64,000 nucleotides of DNA from Clostridiales bacterium (GCA_003534295.1 DPDV01000013.1:62001-126000), one strand, 5' to 3'. Shown: positions 18,140 through 27,404, counted from the first letter of the stretch. Program-made: numbers and translations. Notes: generated from the sequence alone by a model not told the origin.

Positions 18140-18721
18140 ATGGATAATATAGAAAAAATTAAAGAATTAGTACAAAATAATAATGGCATACTATTAGCAA
18201 AAGAGGCACAAAAAAATGATATTCATAGACAATATATAAGGCAATTAGAAGAAACAGGATATTTGAAAAAAGTATCAAAAGGAGTATATGCAGAAAAAGA
18301 TAAAGAAATAAATGAATTTTTTATCTTAGGACAAAAATATAAAAAAGGAATCTTTTCACATAATACAGCATTATACTTTTATGACTTAACAGACAGAACA
18401 CCGATAAGAATAGATATGACATTTCCAAGTTATATAACTGTACATGATAAATCTATAAAGGTTCATTATATAAAGAAAGAAAAACATCTTTTGGGATTAA
18501 AAGAGATGAGATTACAAGATGGAACAACAATACAAATATACGATATGGAAAGAACAATATGTGATATTATTAGAGATAGGAATAAGATAGATCCGCAAAT
18601 ATTTAATGATGCTATAAAAGGATACATTAAGAAAAAAGAAAAAAATCTAATTTTATTATATGAATATGCAGAAAAATTTAAAATACAAAATATATTGAAG
18701 AATTATATGGAGGTGCTATAA
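18140..18721 (+). CDS. abiEi: AbiEi-family type IV antitoxin / autorepressor
   Basis: The antitoxin half of a type IV toxin-antitoxin locus (193 residues). The N-terminal winged-helix domain (about 1-60, including LLAKEAQKNDIHRQYIRQLEETGYLKKVSKGVYA) should bind the inverted repeat upstream. The C-terminal domain (about 65-190) carries the AbiEi core, with HNTALYFYDLTDRTP and YDMERTICDIIRDR. In characterised AbiE systems AbiEi neutralises the toxin indirectly and represses the operon. The ribosome binding site AGAGGGTG precedes the ATG. The toxin start follows the stop without a gap. Confidence 0.88.
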   Translation: MDNIEKIKELVQNNNGILLAKEAQKNDIHRQYIRQLEETGYLKKVSKGVYAEKDKEINEFFILGQKYKKGIFSHNTALYFYDLTDRTPIRIDMTFPSYITVHDKSIKVHYIKKEKHLLGLKEMRLQDGTTIQIYDMERTICDIIRDRNKIDPQIFNDAIKGYIKKKEKNLILLYEYAEKFKIQNILKNYMEVL

Positions 18722-19567
18722 TTGAAAAGAAATACAATGAGTTTTAAAGCTATAATAAATAACATGGCAAAAGAAAATAATGTAGCAGCACAATCAGTTT
18801 TACAAACATATATGTTAGAAAAACTATTAGAAAGAATATCGATTTCAAAATATAAAGATAATTTTATATTAAAGGGAGGAATGTTAATATCTGCAATGCT
18901 AGGAATTGATAGCAGAACTACAATGGATATGGATACAACAATAAAAGGCCTTCCATTAACAAAAGATAATATTACAAATATTATGGATGAAATATGTAAT
19001 ATAGAAATTGATGACAATGTGACATTAAAAATTAACAAGGTTGAATTAATTAGAGAAGATGATGACTATGGTGGGTATAGAATTACATTTGAAGCAAAAT
19101 ATAATAATGAAATGCCAGTTATAATGAAAATAGATATTACAACAGGAGACAAAATTACATATAAAGAAATCGAGTATAGTTTTACATTAATGTTAGAAGA
19201 TAGAAAAATACAAATATGGTCATATAATGTAGAAACTATCATTGCCGAAAAATTTGAAGCTATTGTAAAAAGAGGGGTGCTTTCAACAAGAATTAGGGAC
19301 TATTACGATGTTTATATGCTTATAAATACTCAAAACAAAATTATTGATAAAAAAACCTTAAAAGATGCGATAACTTTAACAGCACAACATAGAGGAACAA
19401 ATGAAATAATAAAAGATTGGAAGAAGATAGTGGAGAAAATCGCAAATGATAGTAAAATGCGACAACAATGGAAAAGGTATCAAAAAGATAATTTTTATGC
19501 TGAAGAAATAGAATATAAAGACTTAATAAATGCTATAAGTAAAGTAGGTGAAATCTTCGATAATTAA
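18722..19567 (+). CDS. abiEii: AbiEii/AbiGii-family nucleotidyltransferase toxin
   Basis: The toxin half (281 residues), a DNA polymerase beta-like nucleotidyltransferase. The four motifs described for AbiEii are recognisable: the GG...R.T.D.D core in FILKGGMLISAMLGIDSRTT plus MDMDT, a later acidic site in IMKIDITTGD, a lysine in IIAEKFEAIVKR, and RIRDYYDVYML. Family toxins block growth by modifying tRNA or using GTP, and several loci give abortive-infection phage defence. All core residues appear intact. The start is TTG at 18722, directly after the antitoxin stop, with GGAGG just upstream. Confidence 0.87.
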   Translation: MKRNTMSFKAIINNMAKENNVAAQSVLQTYMLEKLLERISISKYKDNFILKGGMLISAMLGIDSRTTMDMDTTIKGLPLTKDNITNIMDEICNIEIDDNVTLKINKVELIREDDDYGGYRITFEAKYNNEMPVIMKIDITTGDKITYKEIEYSFTLMLEDRKIQIWSYNVETIIAEKFEAIVKRGVLSTRIRDYYDVYMLINTQNKIIDKKTLKDAITLTAQHRGTNEIIKDWKKIVEKIANDSKMRQQWKRYQKDNFYAEEIEYKDLINAISKVGEIFDN

Positions 19568-19659
19568 TATTTTTTTATTAAGGCAACTGTACATTTAAGC
19601 ATAGATGTCAAGCTTTATCAAATTTATTAAAAAAAATACTACACAAAAAGAAAAAGATG

Positions 19660-19668
19660 TGCTATTAT
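19660..19668 (+). promoter_or_regulatory. Possible extended -10 promoter for yebC
   Basis: TGCTATTAT lies 60 bases before the yebC start; no clear -35 box. Tentative. Confidence 0.4.
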
Positions 19669-19727
19669 ATAAAAAGTAAAAACTTATAAAAGGTTTAAAT
19701 ACAATAAAATAAAAAGGAGGAAATACC

Positions 19728-20453
19728 ATGTCAGGACATAGTAAATGGCATAATATTGCAGCTAAAAAAGGAAAAGCAGATGCTGCAAGAGGAAAAATAT
19801 TCACAAAATTAGGAAGAGAATTATTAGTAGCAGTTAAAGAAGGTGGACCTGATCCGGCTGGTAATTCTAAATTAAAAGATGTAATAGCAAAATGTAAGGC
19901 AAATAATATGCCAAATGACACTATAAATAATGCAATAAAGAAGGCTGCGGGTGCTGGAAATACAGAAAGTTATGAAGAGGTTATGTATGAAGGATATGGA
20001 ACAAGTGGTGTAGCAGTAATAGTTGAGGCAAGCACTGATAATAGAAATAGAACAGCAGCAGATGTAAGACATGCATTTGACAGAGCAGGAGGAAATTTGG
20101 GTACATCAGGTTGTGTATCATATTTATTTGAAAAAAAAGGTGTAATAATTATAGACAAAACAACAACAGACTTATCAGAAGATGATATGATGATGTTAGC
20201 ATTAGAAAACGGAGCAGAAGATTTTGAAGCAACAGAAGAATGTTATGAAATAACAACATCACCGGCAGACTTTTCTGCAGTTAGAGAAGCACTAGAACAA
20301 AAAGGAATAGAATTTTTGCAAGCAGAAATACAAATGGTACCTTCTACATATGTTACATTAGATGAAAAGGGAGCAGAAAAAATGCAAAGATTAATAGATG
20401 CTTTGGAAGATTTGGATGATGTTATGAATGTTTACCACAATTGGGAAGAATAA
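19728..20453 (+). CDS. yebC: YebC/PmpR family regulatory protein
   Basis: A cytoplasmic protein (241 residues) of the YebC family, starting with the hallmark MSGHSKWHNIAAKKGKADA and containing GTSGVAVIVEASTDNRNRTA and GNLGTSGCVSYLF. Members were described as DNA-binding regulators; more recent work on related proteins points to a ribosome-associated role in translating difficult sequences, so the label 'transcriptional regulator' should be taken loosely. AAAGGAGGAAA precedes the ATG. A strong hairpin closes the unit before spoIIIAA. Confidence 0.93.
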   Translation: MSGHSKWHNIAAKKGKADAARGKIFTKLGRELLVAVKEGGPDPAGNSKLKDVIAKCKANNMPNDTINNAIKKAAGAGNTESYEEVMYEGYGTSGVAVIVEASTDNRNRTAADVRHAFDRAGGNLGTSGCVSYLFEKKGVIIIDKTTTDLSEDDMMMLALENGAEDFEATEECYEITTSPADFSAVREALEQKGIEFLQAEIQMVPSTYVTLDEKGAEKMQRLIDALEDLDDVMNVYHNWEE

Positions 20454-20478
20454 AATTTAATAAAACAGTTCTAAAAAC

Positions 20479-20517
20479 AAAAAATAATCATATATATATA
20501 ATATATGATTATTTTTT
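20479..20517 (+). terminator. Terminator between yebC and spoIIIAA
   Basis: A 17-pair AT-rich stem (20479-20495 with 20501-20517) ends in a run of six T. The right arm ends about 20 bases before the spoIIIAA start. Confidence 0.8.
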
Positions 20518-20537
20518 ATGGAAAAAAAGGTAGATGA

Positions 20538-21413
20538 ATGGAAGAAGTACTAAAAGTCTTACCACCTGAAATTAAGGAAAAGCTATGTGGCAAGCTAGAC
20601 AAATTAGAAGAAATAAGAATAAGAGTTAATAGACCTGTAATTCTGCAATATGGACAAGTTGAAGAAGTAATAAATTATACAATTGATTCAGAAATGATAC
20701 TAAATATTTTACAGAATATATGTGATAATTCTATTTATGCATATCAAGAGCAAATATGTAATGGCTATATAACATTAAAAGGTGGACACAGAGTAGGAAT
20801 AACAGGCAATGTAGTATTTAAAGAAAACAAAATAATAAACATTTCATACATAAGCAGCTTGAATTTTAGAATAGCAAGGCAGGTTCTAAATTGCAGCTAT
20901 AAAACTTTTGAATACATAATAAACTTGGATAAAAATACAGTATTTAATTCAATAATAGTATCACCACCAGGTAGAGGAAAAACAACAATACTAAGAGATT
21001 TAGTTAGAAATATAAGTAATGGAATTCCAGAAATAGGGTTTAGAGGTGTAAATGTTGGACTAGCAGATGAAAGAAGCGAGATAGCAGCGATGTATAAAGG
21101 TATACCACAAAATGATGTAGGATTACGAACAGACGTACTGGACAATATTCCTAAATCGATCGGAATGAAAATGCTTATAAGGTCAATGAGTCCTAAAGTA
21201 ATAGTAGCAGACGAAATAGGGCGAGAAGAAGACATAGAAGCTATAAATTATGCAGTTTGTTCAGGCATAAAGGGAATATTTACAGCACATGGAGACAGTA
21301 TAGAAGATGTAATCAAAAATCCTATACTAGGTAAATTATACAACACAAATACATTTGAAAGATTTTTGTTTTTAGATGAAAATAGAAAAATAATCTGCAA
21401 AAATATAAGATAG
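20538..21413 (+). CDS. spoIIIAA: Stage III sporulation protein AA (ATPase)
   Basis: The ATPase of the SpoIIIA-SpoIIQ channel that connects mother cell and forespore (291 residues). Walker A is SPPGRGKTT near residue 145 and the Walker B region is KVIVADEIGREED; the fold belongs to the type II/IV secretion ATPases. It heads a complete eight-gene operon in canonical order, AA to AH, with short gaps. The ATG is preceded by AAAAAGGTAG. Sigma-E control is established for this operon in Bacillus; I could not place its promoter convincingly because the yebC terminator hairpin occupies the upstream region. Confidence 0.95.
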   Translation: MEEVLKVLPPEIKEKLCGKLDKLEEIRIRVNRPVILQYGQVEEVINYTIDSEMILNILQNICDNSIYAYQEQICNGYITLKGGHRVGITGNVVFKENKIINISYISSLNFRIARQVLNCSYKTFEYIINLDKNTVFNSIIVSPPGRGKTTILRDLVRNISNGIPEIGFRGVNVGLADERSEIAAMYKGIPQNDVGLRTDVLDNIPKSIGMKMLIRSMSPKVIVADEIGREEDIEAINYAVCSGIKGIFTAHGDSIEDVIKNPILGKLYNTNTFERFLFLDENRKIICKNIR

Positions 21414-21422
21414 GAGAATAAT

Positions 21423-21932
21423 ATGTTTTGGATAAAATTATTAATTTTAAATCTAATATTAATAACAAGCACGATTATAGGGATAACTTTTTCAAAAAAA
21501 TATGCATATAGAGTAAAAGAATTGCAAGAGATGAAAAATGCACTAAACATATTTATGACAAAAATTAAATTTACATATGAACCAATTCCAAGCACTTTTA
21601 TGTATATATCTGAAAAGGTAGAAGGAAATGTTTGCAAAATATTTAAAAATGCTGTAGAAGAGATGGAGAGTAAATCAGCAGGCGATGCTTGGAATAGTAG
21701 TCTAGATACAACAGTAACAAATATGAAAGAAGATGATATAGGAATAATAAAAAATTTGGGAAGATTATTAGGAAAAACAGATATAGAAGGGCAATTAAAT
21801 GAAATAAAATTAGTAAACAATTTTTTGGATACTCAAATAAGAACTGCAGAAGATGAAAAGAACAAGAATGAAAAAATGTATAGAACATTAGGGATAGTTG
21901 CAGGTATGACAATAACAATATTACTAATATAG
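21423..21932 (+). CDS. spoIIIAB: Stage III sporulation protein AB
   Basis: The protein (169 residues) has an N-terminal membrane helix (about 4-22), a cytosolic helical body resembling type II secretion GspF proteins, and a C-terminal hydrophobic helix (GIVAGMTITILLI). This is the size and layout of SpoIIIAB. It starts nine bases after spoIIIAA, with AGGAGAATA as ribosome binding site. It likely contacts the SpoIIIAA ATPase at the base of the channel. Confidence 0.92.
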   Translation: MFWIKLLILNLILITSTIIGITFSKKYAYRVKELQEMKNALNIFMTKIKFTYEPIPSTFMYISEKVEGNVCKIFKNAVEEMESKSAGDAWNSSLDTTVTNMKEDDIGIIKNLGRLLGKTDIEGQLNEIKLVNNFLDTQIRTAEDEKNKNEKMYRTLGIVAGMTITILLI

Positions 21933-21950
21933 GAAAGGAAAGATATTATT

Positions 21951-22145
21951 ATGGACATAAATTTGTTATTTAAAATAGCGGCAATAGGAATACTAGTGGC
22001 TGTATTACACCAAGTTTTAACAAGAGCAGGAAGAGAAGACCAAGCGATGATGACAACACTAGCAGGGCTTGTAATTGTGCTATCTATGGTAATAAAGGAA
22101 ATAAGCACATTATTTACAACAGTAAGAACAATGTTCAATTTGTAG
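21951..22145 (+). CDS. spoIIIAC: Stage III sporulation protein AC
   Basis: A small membrane protein (64 residues) with two helices. It includes the conserved segment VLTRAGREDQAMMTTLAGLVIVL, which is diagnostic of SpoIIIAC. It lies 18 bases after spoIIIAB with AGGAAAGGA as ribosome binding site. Confidence 0.93.
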   Translation: MDINLLFKIAAIGILVAVLHQVLTRAGREDQAMMTTLAGLVIVLSMVIKEISTLFTTVRTMFNL

Positions 22146-22160
22146 AAAGGTATGTAAACA

Positions 22161-22547
22161 ATGGATATTATAAAAATAATAGGAGTAGGATTAATTGCAC
22201 TGATAATAATTATTATTTTAAAACAATATAGACCTGAATTTGTAATATATGTATCTATAATAGCAGGAGTAATTATTTTAATATTAATTATGGACAAGGT
22301 GTCTGCAATAATAGATTTATTGACATCTTTATCTAACAAAACAGTTATAAATAATGAGTTTCTAGTATTACTAATAAAAATAACAGGAATAGCTTTTTTA
22401 ACGGAATTTTCTGTCAGCATATGCAAGGACTCCGGAGAAACAGCTATAGCAAACAAAATAGATATTGGAGGAAAAGTATTGATTATATCAATGTCAATTC
22501 CAATTATAGCAAGTTTGTTAGAAACAATTATAAAAATATTACCATGA
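22161..22547 (+). CDS. spoIIIAD: Stage III sporulation protein AD
   Basis: A membrane protein (128 residues) with about four helices. The segments LKQYRPEFVIYVSIIAGV and GIAFLTEFSVSICKDSGETAIA match the SpoIIIAD pattern. Its stop codon touches the left edge of a short palindromic repeat (22548-22614) that separates it from spoIIIAE. Confidence 0.93.
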   Translation: MDIIKIIGVGLIALIIIIILKQYRPEFVIYVSIIAGVIILILIMDKVSAIIDLLTSLSNKTVINNEFLVLLIKITGIAFLTEFSVSICKDSGETAIANKIDIGGKVLIISMSIPIIASLLETIIKILP

Positions 22548-22614
22548 TAGTGTAAAGTAATTTATGAAAAATGTAGGAGCGATTTTAATCGCATGCGCTT
22601 CAAAAAAATTACTA
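22548..22614. repeat. Dispersed palindromic repeat, copy 1 (MITE-like)
   Basis: A 67-base element inside the spoIIIA operon whose second copy is at 38986-39052; 60 of 67 positions are the same by my alignment. It has an internal palindrome (GCGATTTTAATCGC, 22579-22592) nested inside outer arms AGTAATTT and AAATTACT. It lies between spoIIIAD and spoIIIAE and supplies a spurious in-frame ATG at 22593. Confidence 0.8.
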
Positions 22615-22640
22615 AAAAAGAATATAAAAGGATAATAAAA

Positions 22641-23795
22641 ATGAAGATAAAAATATTATTTCTTTTAATAATTATATTTATACCAACAATAAGTATAGCT
22701 CAATCAGAAGTTTTAAATAAGCAAGAAATACTACAATCCCAACAAAGCTCATTAAACATCTCTTCTTTTATACAGGAAGCGCAAGAATACTCTTCTAATG
22801 TATATAAAGATATAAATTTTAATGAATTATTTAATTCAGCAGTAGTTGGGAAGATAGATAACAAAACAATAATAAATAGCATATTAAAAATATTAGGTAA
22901 GGAAGTTGTAAGCTCATCAGCGATAATAGGTGGAATTATTATAATAATAGTAATACATAGTATCTTTAAGAGTTTAAGTGATGGTTTGGAAAATAAATCC
23001 ATATCACAAATTACATATTACATACAATATATATTAATAGTAACTTTAATAATGACAAATTTTAGTGAAATCTTATCAATGATAAAAGATTCAATACAAA
23101 GTTTAGTTGGTTTTATGAATAATCTAATACCAATACTAATTACACTAATGTTAACAACAGGAAATATAGTTTCAGCAAATTTGATACAGCCTATAATACT
23201 ATTTGTAATTACTTTTATAGGAAATTTTATTGTGTCAATACTAATTCCTATTATATTAGTTGCAACAGCCCTAGGTATAATCTCTAAAGTGTCAGATAAA
23301 GTACAAATAGACAAACTATCTAAATTTTTAAAATCAAGTGTAATTTGGGTATTAGGTATTGTACTTACATTATTTGTAGGAATAATATCAATAGAAGGAA
23401 ATTTGAGTAGTACTGTAGATGGAGTAACGGCAAAAACTACAAAAGCAGCGGTTTCTAGTTTTATACCTGTGGTGGGCAAGATACTGGGAGATGCAGTAGA
23501 TACTGTTATAGGTTGTAGTAATATTTTGAAAAATGCTGTTGGAATAGTTGGTGTAATAGTGATAATAGGTATATGTGTAATTCCAATAATAAAACTTACT
23601 TTACTAATGGGAATGTATTATTTGGGTGCAGCATTATGCCAACCAATAGCAGATGAAAAAATAATAAAACTATTAGAACAGATGGGCGATACATTTAAAA
23701 TATTTTTGGCAATAATGTGTAGTGTCTCTGTAATGCTAATAATAGGAGTAACACTTATAATAAATATATCAAATAGTGGACTTATGTATAGATAG
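22641..23795 (+). CDS. spoIIIAE: Stage III sporulation protein AE
   Basis: A polytopic membrane protein (384 residues) with an N-terminal signal-like helix (MKIKILFLLIIIFIPTISIAQS) and about seven further helices, as in SpoIIIAE. Conserved segments include IPILITLMLTTGNIVSA and SFIPVVGKILGDAVDTVIGC. An ATG at 22593 would add 16 residues, but it lies inside the dispersed repeat; 22641 has AAAAGGATAA just upstream and begins at the natural signal sequence. It forms part of the membrane channel between mother cell and forespore. Confidence 0.93.
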   Translation: MKIKILFLLIIIFIPTISIAQSEVLNKQEILQSQQSSLNISSFIQEAQEYSSNVYKDINFNELFNSAVVGKIDNKTIINSILKILGKEVVSSSAIIGGIIIIIVIHSIFKSLSDGLENKSISQITYYIQYILIVTLIMTNFSEILSMIKDSIQSLVGFMNNLIPILITLMLTTGNIVSANLIQPIILFVITFIGNFIVSILIPIILVATALGIISKVSDKVQIDKLSKFLKSSVIWVLGIVLTLFVGIISIEGNLSSTVDGVTAKTTKAAVSSFIPVVGKILGDAVDTVIGCSNILKNAVGIVGVIVIIGICVIPIIKLTLLMGMYYLGAALCQPIADEKIIKLLEQMGDTFKIFLAIMCSVSVMLIIGVTLIINISNSGLMYR

Positions 23796-23809
23796 GAAAG
23801 TGAATTAAT

Positions 23810-24406
23810 ATGATAAGTTGGATAAGTAGTTGGGCTCAAGGAATAATAATGGCAGTTATAATAGGTGCAATTATAGAAATGATTTTGCCAGAAGGAAATT
23901 CTAAAAAGTATGTAAAAATTGTAATAGGTGTGTATGTTTTATTTACTATAATTTCTCCAGTAATTTCAAAAATAACAGGAAAAACAATACAAGTATCTGA
24001 TATATTAGAATTAAACAAGTATATAGAAGAAACAGAAAACAATAGTAAATTATATGTAACATTAGATGAGGATAATTCAAACAATATAAAAGATATATAT
24101 GAAAGTAGTTTAAGAAATGATATAAAAGCTAAGATAGAAGCAAAAGGTTATAATGCTAAAAATATAAAACTTGAAATTGAGGATGATGAGGAATATACAT
24201 TGAAAAAAATTGATATCGAAATTTATAAAAATATGGAAAAGAATAAAAAGGATATAGAAACAATACAGAATGTGGATATAAACATTTCACAAAAAAGTAC
24301 AGAAAATGATATGCAAGAAAAATTGTCGGAAAAAGATAAAAGAAAACTTAAAGATTATTTGAGTGGGGTTTATGAAATAGATGAGAAAAATATTAATATA
24401 AACTAA
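23810..24406 (+). CDS. spoIIIAF: Stage III sporulation protein AF
   Basis: The protein (198 residues) has two N-terminal membrane helices (about 5-27 and 35-55) and an extracytoplasmic, charged C-terminal domain with a ring-building-motif-like pattern, as in SpoIIIAF. It begins 14 bases after spoIIIAE with GGAAAGTGA upstream. Its domain is thought to contribute to a ring in the channel. Confidence 0.9.
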   Translation: MISWISSWAQGIIMAVIIGAIIEMILPEGNSKKYVKIVIGVYVLFTIISPVISKITGKTIQVSDILELNKYIEETENNSKLYVTLDEDNSNNIKDIYESSLRNDIKAKIEAKGYNAKNIKLEIEDDEEYTLKKIDIEIYKNMEKNKKDIETIQNVDINISQKSTENDMQEKLSEKDKRKLKDYLSGVYEIDEKNININ

Positions 24407-24444
24407 AATAAGTATTTATATTTAAAGGAGGAATAGAATTTAAA

Positions 24445-25056
24445 ATGTTAATAGAAAGATTTAAAAATATTGTAAAAAGTAATCAGGAACAAAATAATAA
24501 AAAAACCATAGAAAATTTAGTAGTCTTTATAATTATTTTAATAATAGTTTTATTATCTATAAATATAATATGGGGGAAGGATAAAAAGGAAAATAACAAG
24601 AATATAGAAAAAAACAACAGAGAATTAGCAATAAGTACAGATAAAGAAAGTGAAGATAAAAATATACTAACAAGTAAGAATTTAGAGGATATATTATCTA
24701 AAATAAATGGAGTTGGAAAAGTTAAGGTATATATTACATATTCTCAAACAAGCCAAATTATACCTATGTATAATGAAGACATATCTCAAAAGGATACTCA
24801 AGAAGCGGATACACAAGGGGGAACAAGAAAAGTAGTAGAAACAGATACAAAAAAGGAAATTGTGTATGATGAAAAAAGTGGAACTAAAACTATAATAACA
24901 CAAAGCATAGTAAGCCCTAAGATAGAAGGGGCAATAATTACAGCGGAGGGAGGGAATAATACAAATACTAAAGCAAATATTATTCAAGCAGTAGAAGCGG
25001 TAACAGGATTGCCAACACACAAGATTCAAGTATTTGAAATGGAAAAAACAAATTAA
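24445..25056 (+). CDS. spoIIIAG: Stage III sporulation protein AG
   Basis: The protein (203 residues) has one N-terminal membrane helix (about 25-45) and an extracytoplasmic ring-building domain. The segment LEDILSKINGVGKVKVYITYS and the later GAIITAEGGNN plus a C-terminal VTGLPTHKIQVFEM are SpoIIIAG-like. Family members form a large ring spanning the intermembrane space. AAAGGAGGAA lies upstream. The tail overlaps the upstream in-frame extension of spoIIIAH but not its probable start. Confidence 0.92.
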   Translation: MLIERFKNIVKSNQEQNNKKTIENLVVFIIILIIVLLSINIIWGKDKKENNKNIEKNNRELAISTDKESEDKNILTSKNLEDILSKINGVGKVKVYITYSQTSQIIPMYNEDISQKDTQEADTQGGTRKVVETDTKKEIVYDEKSGTKTIITQSIVSPKIEGAIITAEGGNNTNTKANIIQAVEAVTGLPTHKIQVFEMEKTN

Positions 25057-25084
25057 ATTTGCGAGAGAAAGGAATGATAGTAAA

Positions 25085-25681
25085 ATGCAAATTTTAAAGA
25101 AAAATCAAGTTATTATTTTTGTAATTGCACTAATGTTTGTAGCAGCAGGTTATCTTAGCTTTACAAGTAATAATGCAATACCAACGGCAAAGTTAGCAAA
25201 TTCAGAGGAAATGGCAGCAATAGGTGATGCAACTTTAGTAAATGCAAATGCAATTACAGAAGAAATTACGGAAGAAAAGGAAAACAAACCATCAGAAGAA
25301 CCGGTAATAGGAACAAGTGTCCAAATAACACAGGACGAATATTTTTCTCAATCTAGATTAGATAGAGATACAATGTATTCACAAATGATAGAATCATACC
25401 AAAAGATATTAGAAAATGATAATGTAACAACAGAACAAAAAAATATAGCACAACAAGAGATTTCTAAAATAAATGAATTAAAAAATTCTATAATGATAGC
25501 AGAGAATCTTATAAAAACAAAAGGATTTGAGGATTTAATAATCTTTGTAAACAATAAAAGCGTAAATATAATAGTAAAAGCAAGTGAGTTAAAGCCAGAG
25601 CAGATAGCTCAAATACAAAATGTAACCAATAGGGAGTTAGGCGTGGAAATAGAAAATATACATATATCAAATAAGAATTAA
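25085..25681 (+). CDS. spoIIIAH: Stage III sporulation protein AH
   Basis: Last gene of the operon (198 residues). An N-terminal membrane helix (about 6-28) precedes a linker and an extracytoplasmic helical-beta domain that in the family binds forespore SpoIIQ, zipping the two membranes together. The conserved C-terminal segment KGFEDLIIFVNNKSVNIIVKA is visible. The frame opens at 25034, but AAAGGAATG before 25085 and the signal-like start MQILKKNQVIIFVIALMF favour 25085. spoIIQ itself is not in the window. Confidence 0.92.
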   Translation: MQILKKNQVIIFVIALMFVAAGYLSFTSNNAIPTAKLANSEEMAAIGDATLVNANAITEEITEEKENKPSEEPVIGTSVQITQDEYFSQSRLDRDTMYSQMIESYQKILENDNVTTEQKNIAQQEISKINELKNSIMIAENLIKTKGFEDLIIFVNNKSVNIIVKASELKPEQIAQIQNVTNRELGVEIENIHISNKN

Positions 25682-25740
25682 GAAACAAATATAGTCAAAA
25701 AAATAGCACCTCAAACCAATTATAATTTTCAATAAAATAC

Positions 25741-25774
25741 TTGACAGTTGACCATAATAAATATAAAATATAAT
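25741..25774 (+). promoter_or_regulatory. Possible rny promoter
   Basis: TTGACA at 25741 is 22 bases from TATAAT at 25769; an overlapping TTGACC at 25748 gives 15-base spacing. Neither is ideal, so the exact promoter is uncertain. Confidence 0.35.
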
Positions 25775-25862
25775 AGTAAGTAAAAATATATTCTAAATAT
25801 AAAAAAATTAGCTATATATATTTATTGAACATTGAAAATTAAATAGAAAGAGGTGGATGATT

Positions 25863-27404
25863 ATGGATTTAATAATCAATATCGCCGTTTTTCTAATCGC
25901 AGCAGTAATTTTTACATTTGTAGGTATGTTTTTAAGAAAAAAAACAGCCGAGGCAAAGTTAAAAGGTGCGGAAAATGAAGCACAAAGAATTATAGAAATG
26001 GCAAACAAGGAAGCAGAAAATAAGAAAAAAGAAGAAATTTTTAAGGCAAAAGAAGAAATAATGAATGCCAGAAAAGATTTAGATGCAGAGATTAGAGAAA
26101 GAAGAGGCGAAGTACAAGTACAAGAAAAAAGAATTATGCAAAAAGAAGAAAACCTAGAAAAGAAGACAGATTCTCTAGAAAAAAAGGAAAGGGATTTAAT
26201 TAGAAAAGGTGAGGAACTAGAAGAAAAGAAAAATGAAATTGTAGAAACTCTTAATAAACAAGTAGAAGAATTGCAAAGAATTTCTGGTTTATCTCAAGAA
26301 GAAGCTAAACAACAATTACTTTCTGAATTGGAAAAGCAGTTGATTGCAGAAAAAGCTGCAATACTAAGAGAGGCACAAACAAAAGCTAAAGAAGAGGCAA
26401 CCAAAAATGCCAAAGAAATTTTAGGATATGCAATACAAAAATGTGCAGCAGACCATACTTCTGAAACAACAGTATCTATAGTAGCTCTTCCAAATGAAGA
26501 AATGAAAGGTCGTATAATAGGTAGAGAAGGAAGAAATATAAAAACATTAGAAACCTTAACTGGAATTGACTTAATAATAGATGATACACCAGAAGCTGTA
26601 GTAATTTCAGGTTTTGATCCATTAAGAAGAGAAGTAGCAAAATTAGCACTTGAAAAACTTATTGATGATGGCAGAATACATCCTGCGAAAATAGAAGAAA
26701 TGGTAGAAAAAGCTAAGGAAGAACTAGAAGCTATCATTAAAGAAGAAGGAGAAAGAGCAATTATTGAAACAGGTGTAATAGGATTGCATCCAGACTTGAT
26801 AAAACTAATAGGAAAATTAAAATACAGAACAAGTTATGGGCAAAATGTACTTAACCATTCAATAGAAGTTTCTAACTTAGCTAGAATAATGGCAGAAGAA
26901 TTGGGATTAGATGCAAAATTAGCAAGAAGAGCAGGTTTGCTACACGATATAGGAAAAGCTTTAGACCATGATATGGAAGGAACACATGTTGAAATAGGTG
27001 TTGATATATTGAAGAAATATAAAGAAAATGAAAAAGTAATAAATGCAGTACAAGCACACCATGGAGATGTTGAACCACAAACGATAGAAGCAATTTTGGT
27101 ACAAGCAGCAGATGCAATTTCTGCTTCTAGACCTGGTGCAAGAAGAGAAACATTAGAAACATATATTAAAAGGCTAGAAGAATTAGAAAGAGTTGCGGAT
27201 TCGTTTGAAGGTGTAGAAAAATCTTTTGCTATACAAGCTGGTAGAGAAATAAGAATAATTGTAAAACCAGAAAAAATATCTGATGATAAAATGATATTAA
27301 TGGCAAGAGACATAGCTAAAAAGGTTGAGGATGAAATGGAATATCCAGGACAAATAAAAGTAAATCTTGTAAGAGAAACCAGAGTAGTTGAATACGCTAA
27401 ATAA
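25863..27404 (+). CDS. rny: Ribonuclease Y
   Basis: The membrane-anchored endoribonuclease that starts bulk mRNA decay (513 residues). Domains in order: an N-terminal membrane helix (about 1-22), a long charged coiled coil (25-190), a KH RNA-binding domain (NEEMKGRIIGREGRNIKTLE, about 210-275), and an HD domain with the metal-binding HDIGKALDHD (about 360). ATG codons lie at 25857 and 25863; GAAAGAGGTGG abuts the first, so the second has the better spacing. ymdB follows, a conserved pairing. Confidence 0.95.
   Translation: MDLIINIAVFLIAAVIFTFVGMFLRKKTAEAKLKGAENEAQRIIEMANKEAENKKKEEIFKAKEEIMNARKDLDAEIRERRGEVQVQEKRIMQKEENLEKKTDSLEKKERDLIRKGEELEEKKNEIVETLNKQVEELQRISGLSQEEAKQQLLSELEKQLIAEKAAILREAQTKAKEEATKNAKEILGYAIQKCAADHTSETTVSIVALPNEEMKGRIIGREGRNIKTLETLTGIDLIIDDTPEAVVISGFDPLRREVAKLALEKLIDDGRIHPAKIEEMVEKAKEELEAIIKEEGERAIIETGVIGLHPDLIKLIGKLKYRTSYGQNVLNHSIEVSNLARIMAEELGLDAKLARRAGLLHDIGKALDHDMEGTHVEIGVDILKKYKENEKVINAVQAHHGDVEPQTIEAILVQAADAISASRPGARRETLETYIKRLEELERVADSFEGVEKSFAIQAGREIRIIVKPEKISDDKMILMARDIAKKVEDEMEYPGQIKVNLVRETRVVEYAK

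Noticed and set aside
22593..22640. ATG at 22593 as the start of spoIIIAE.
   Set aside because: It lies within the dispersed repeat, lacks a ribosome binding site and would put 16 odd residues before the signal sequence.
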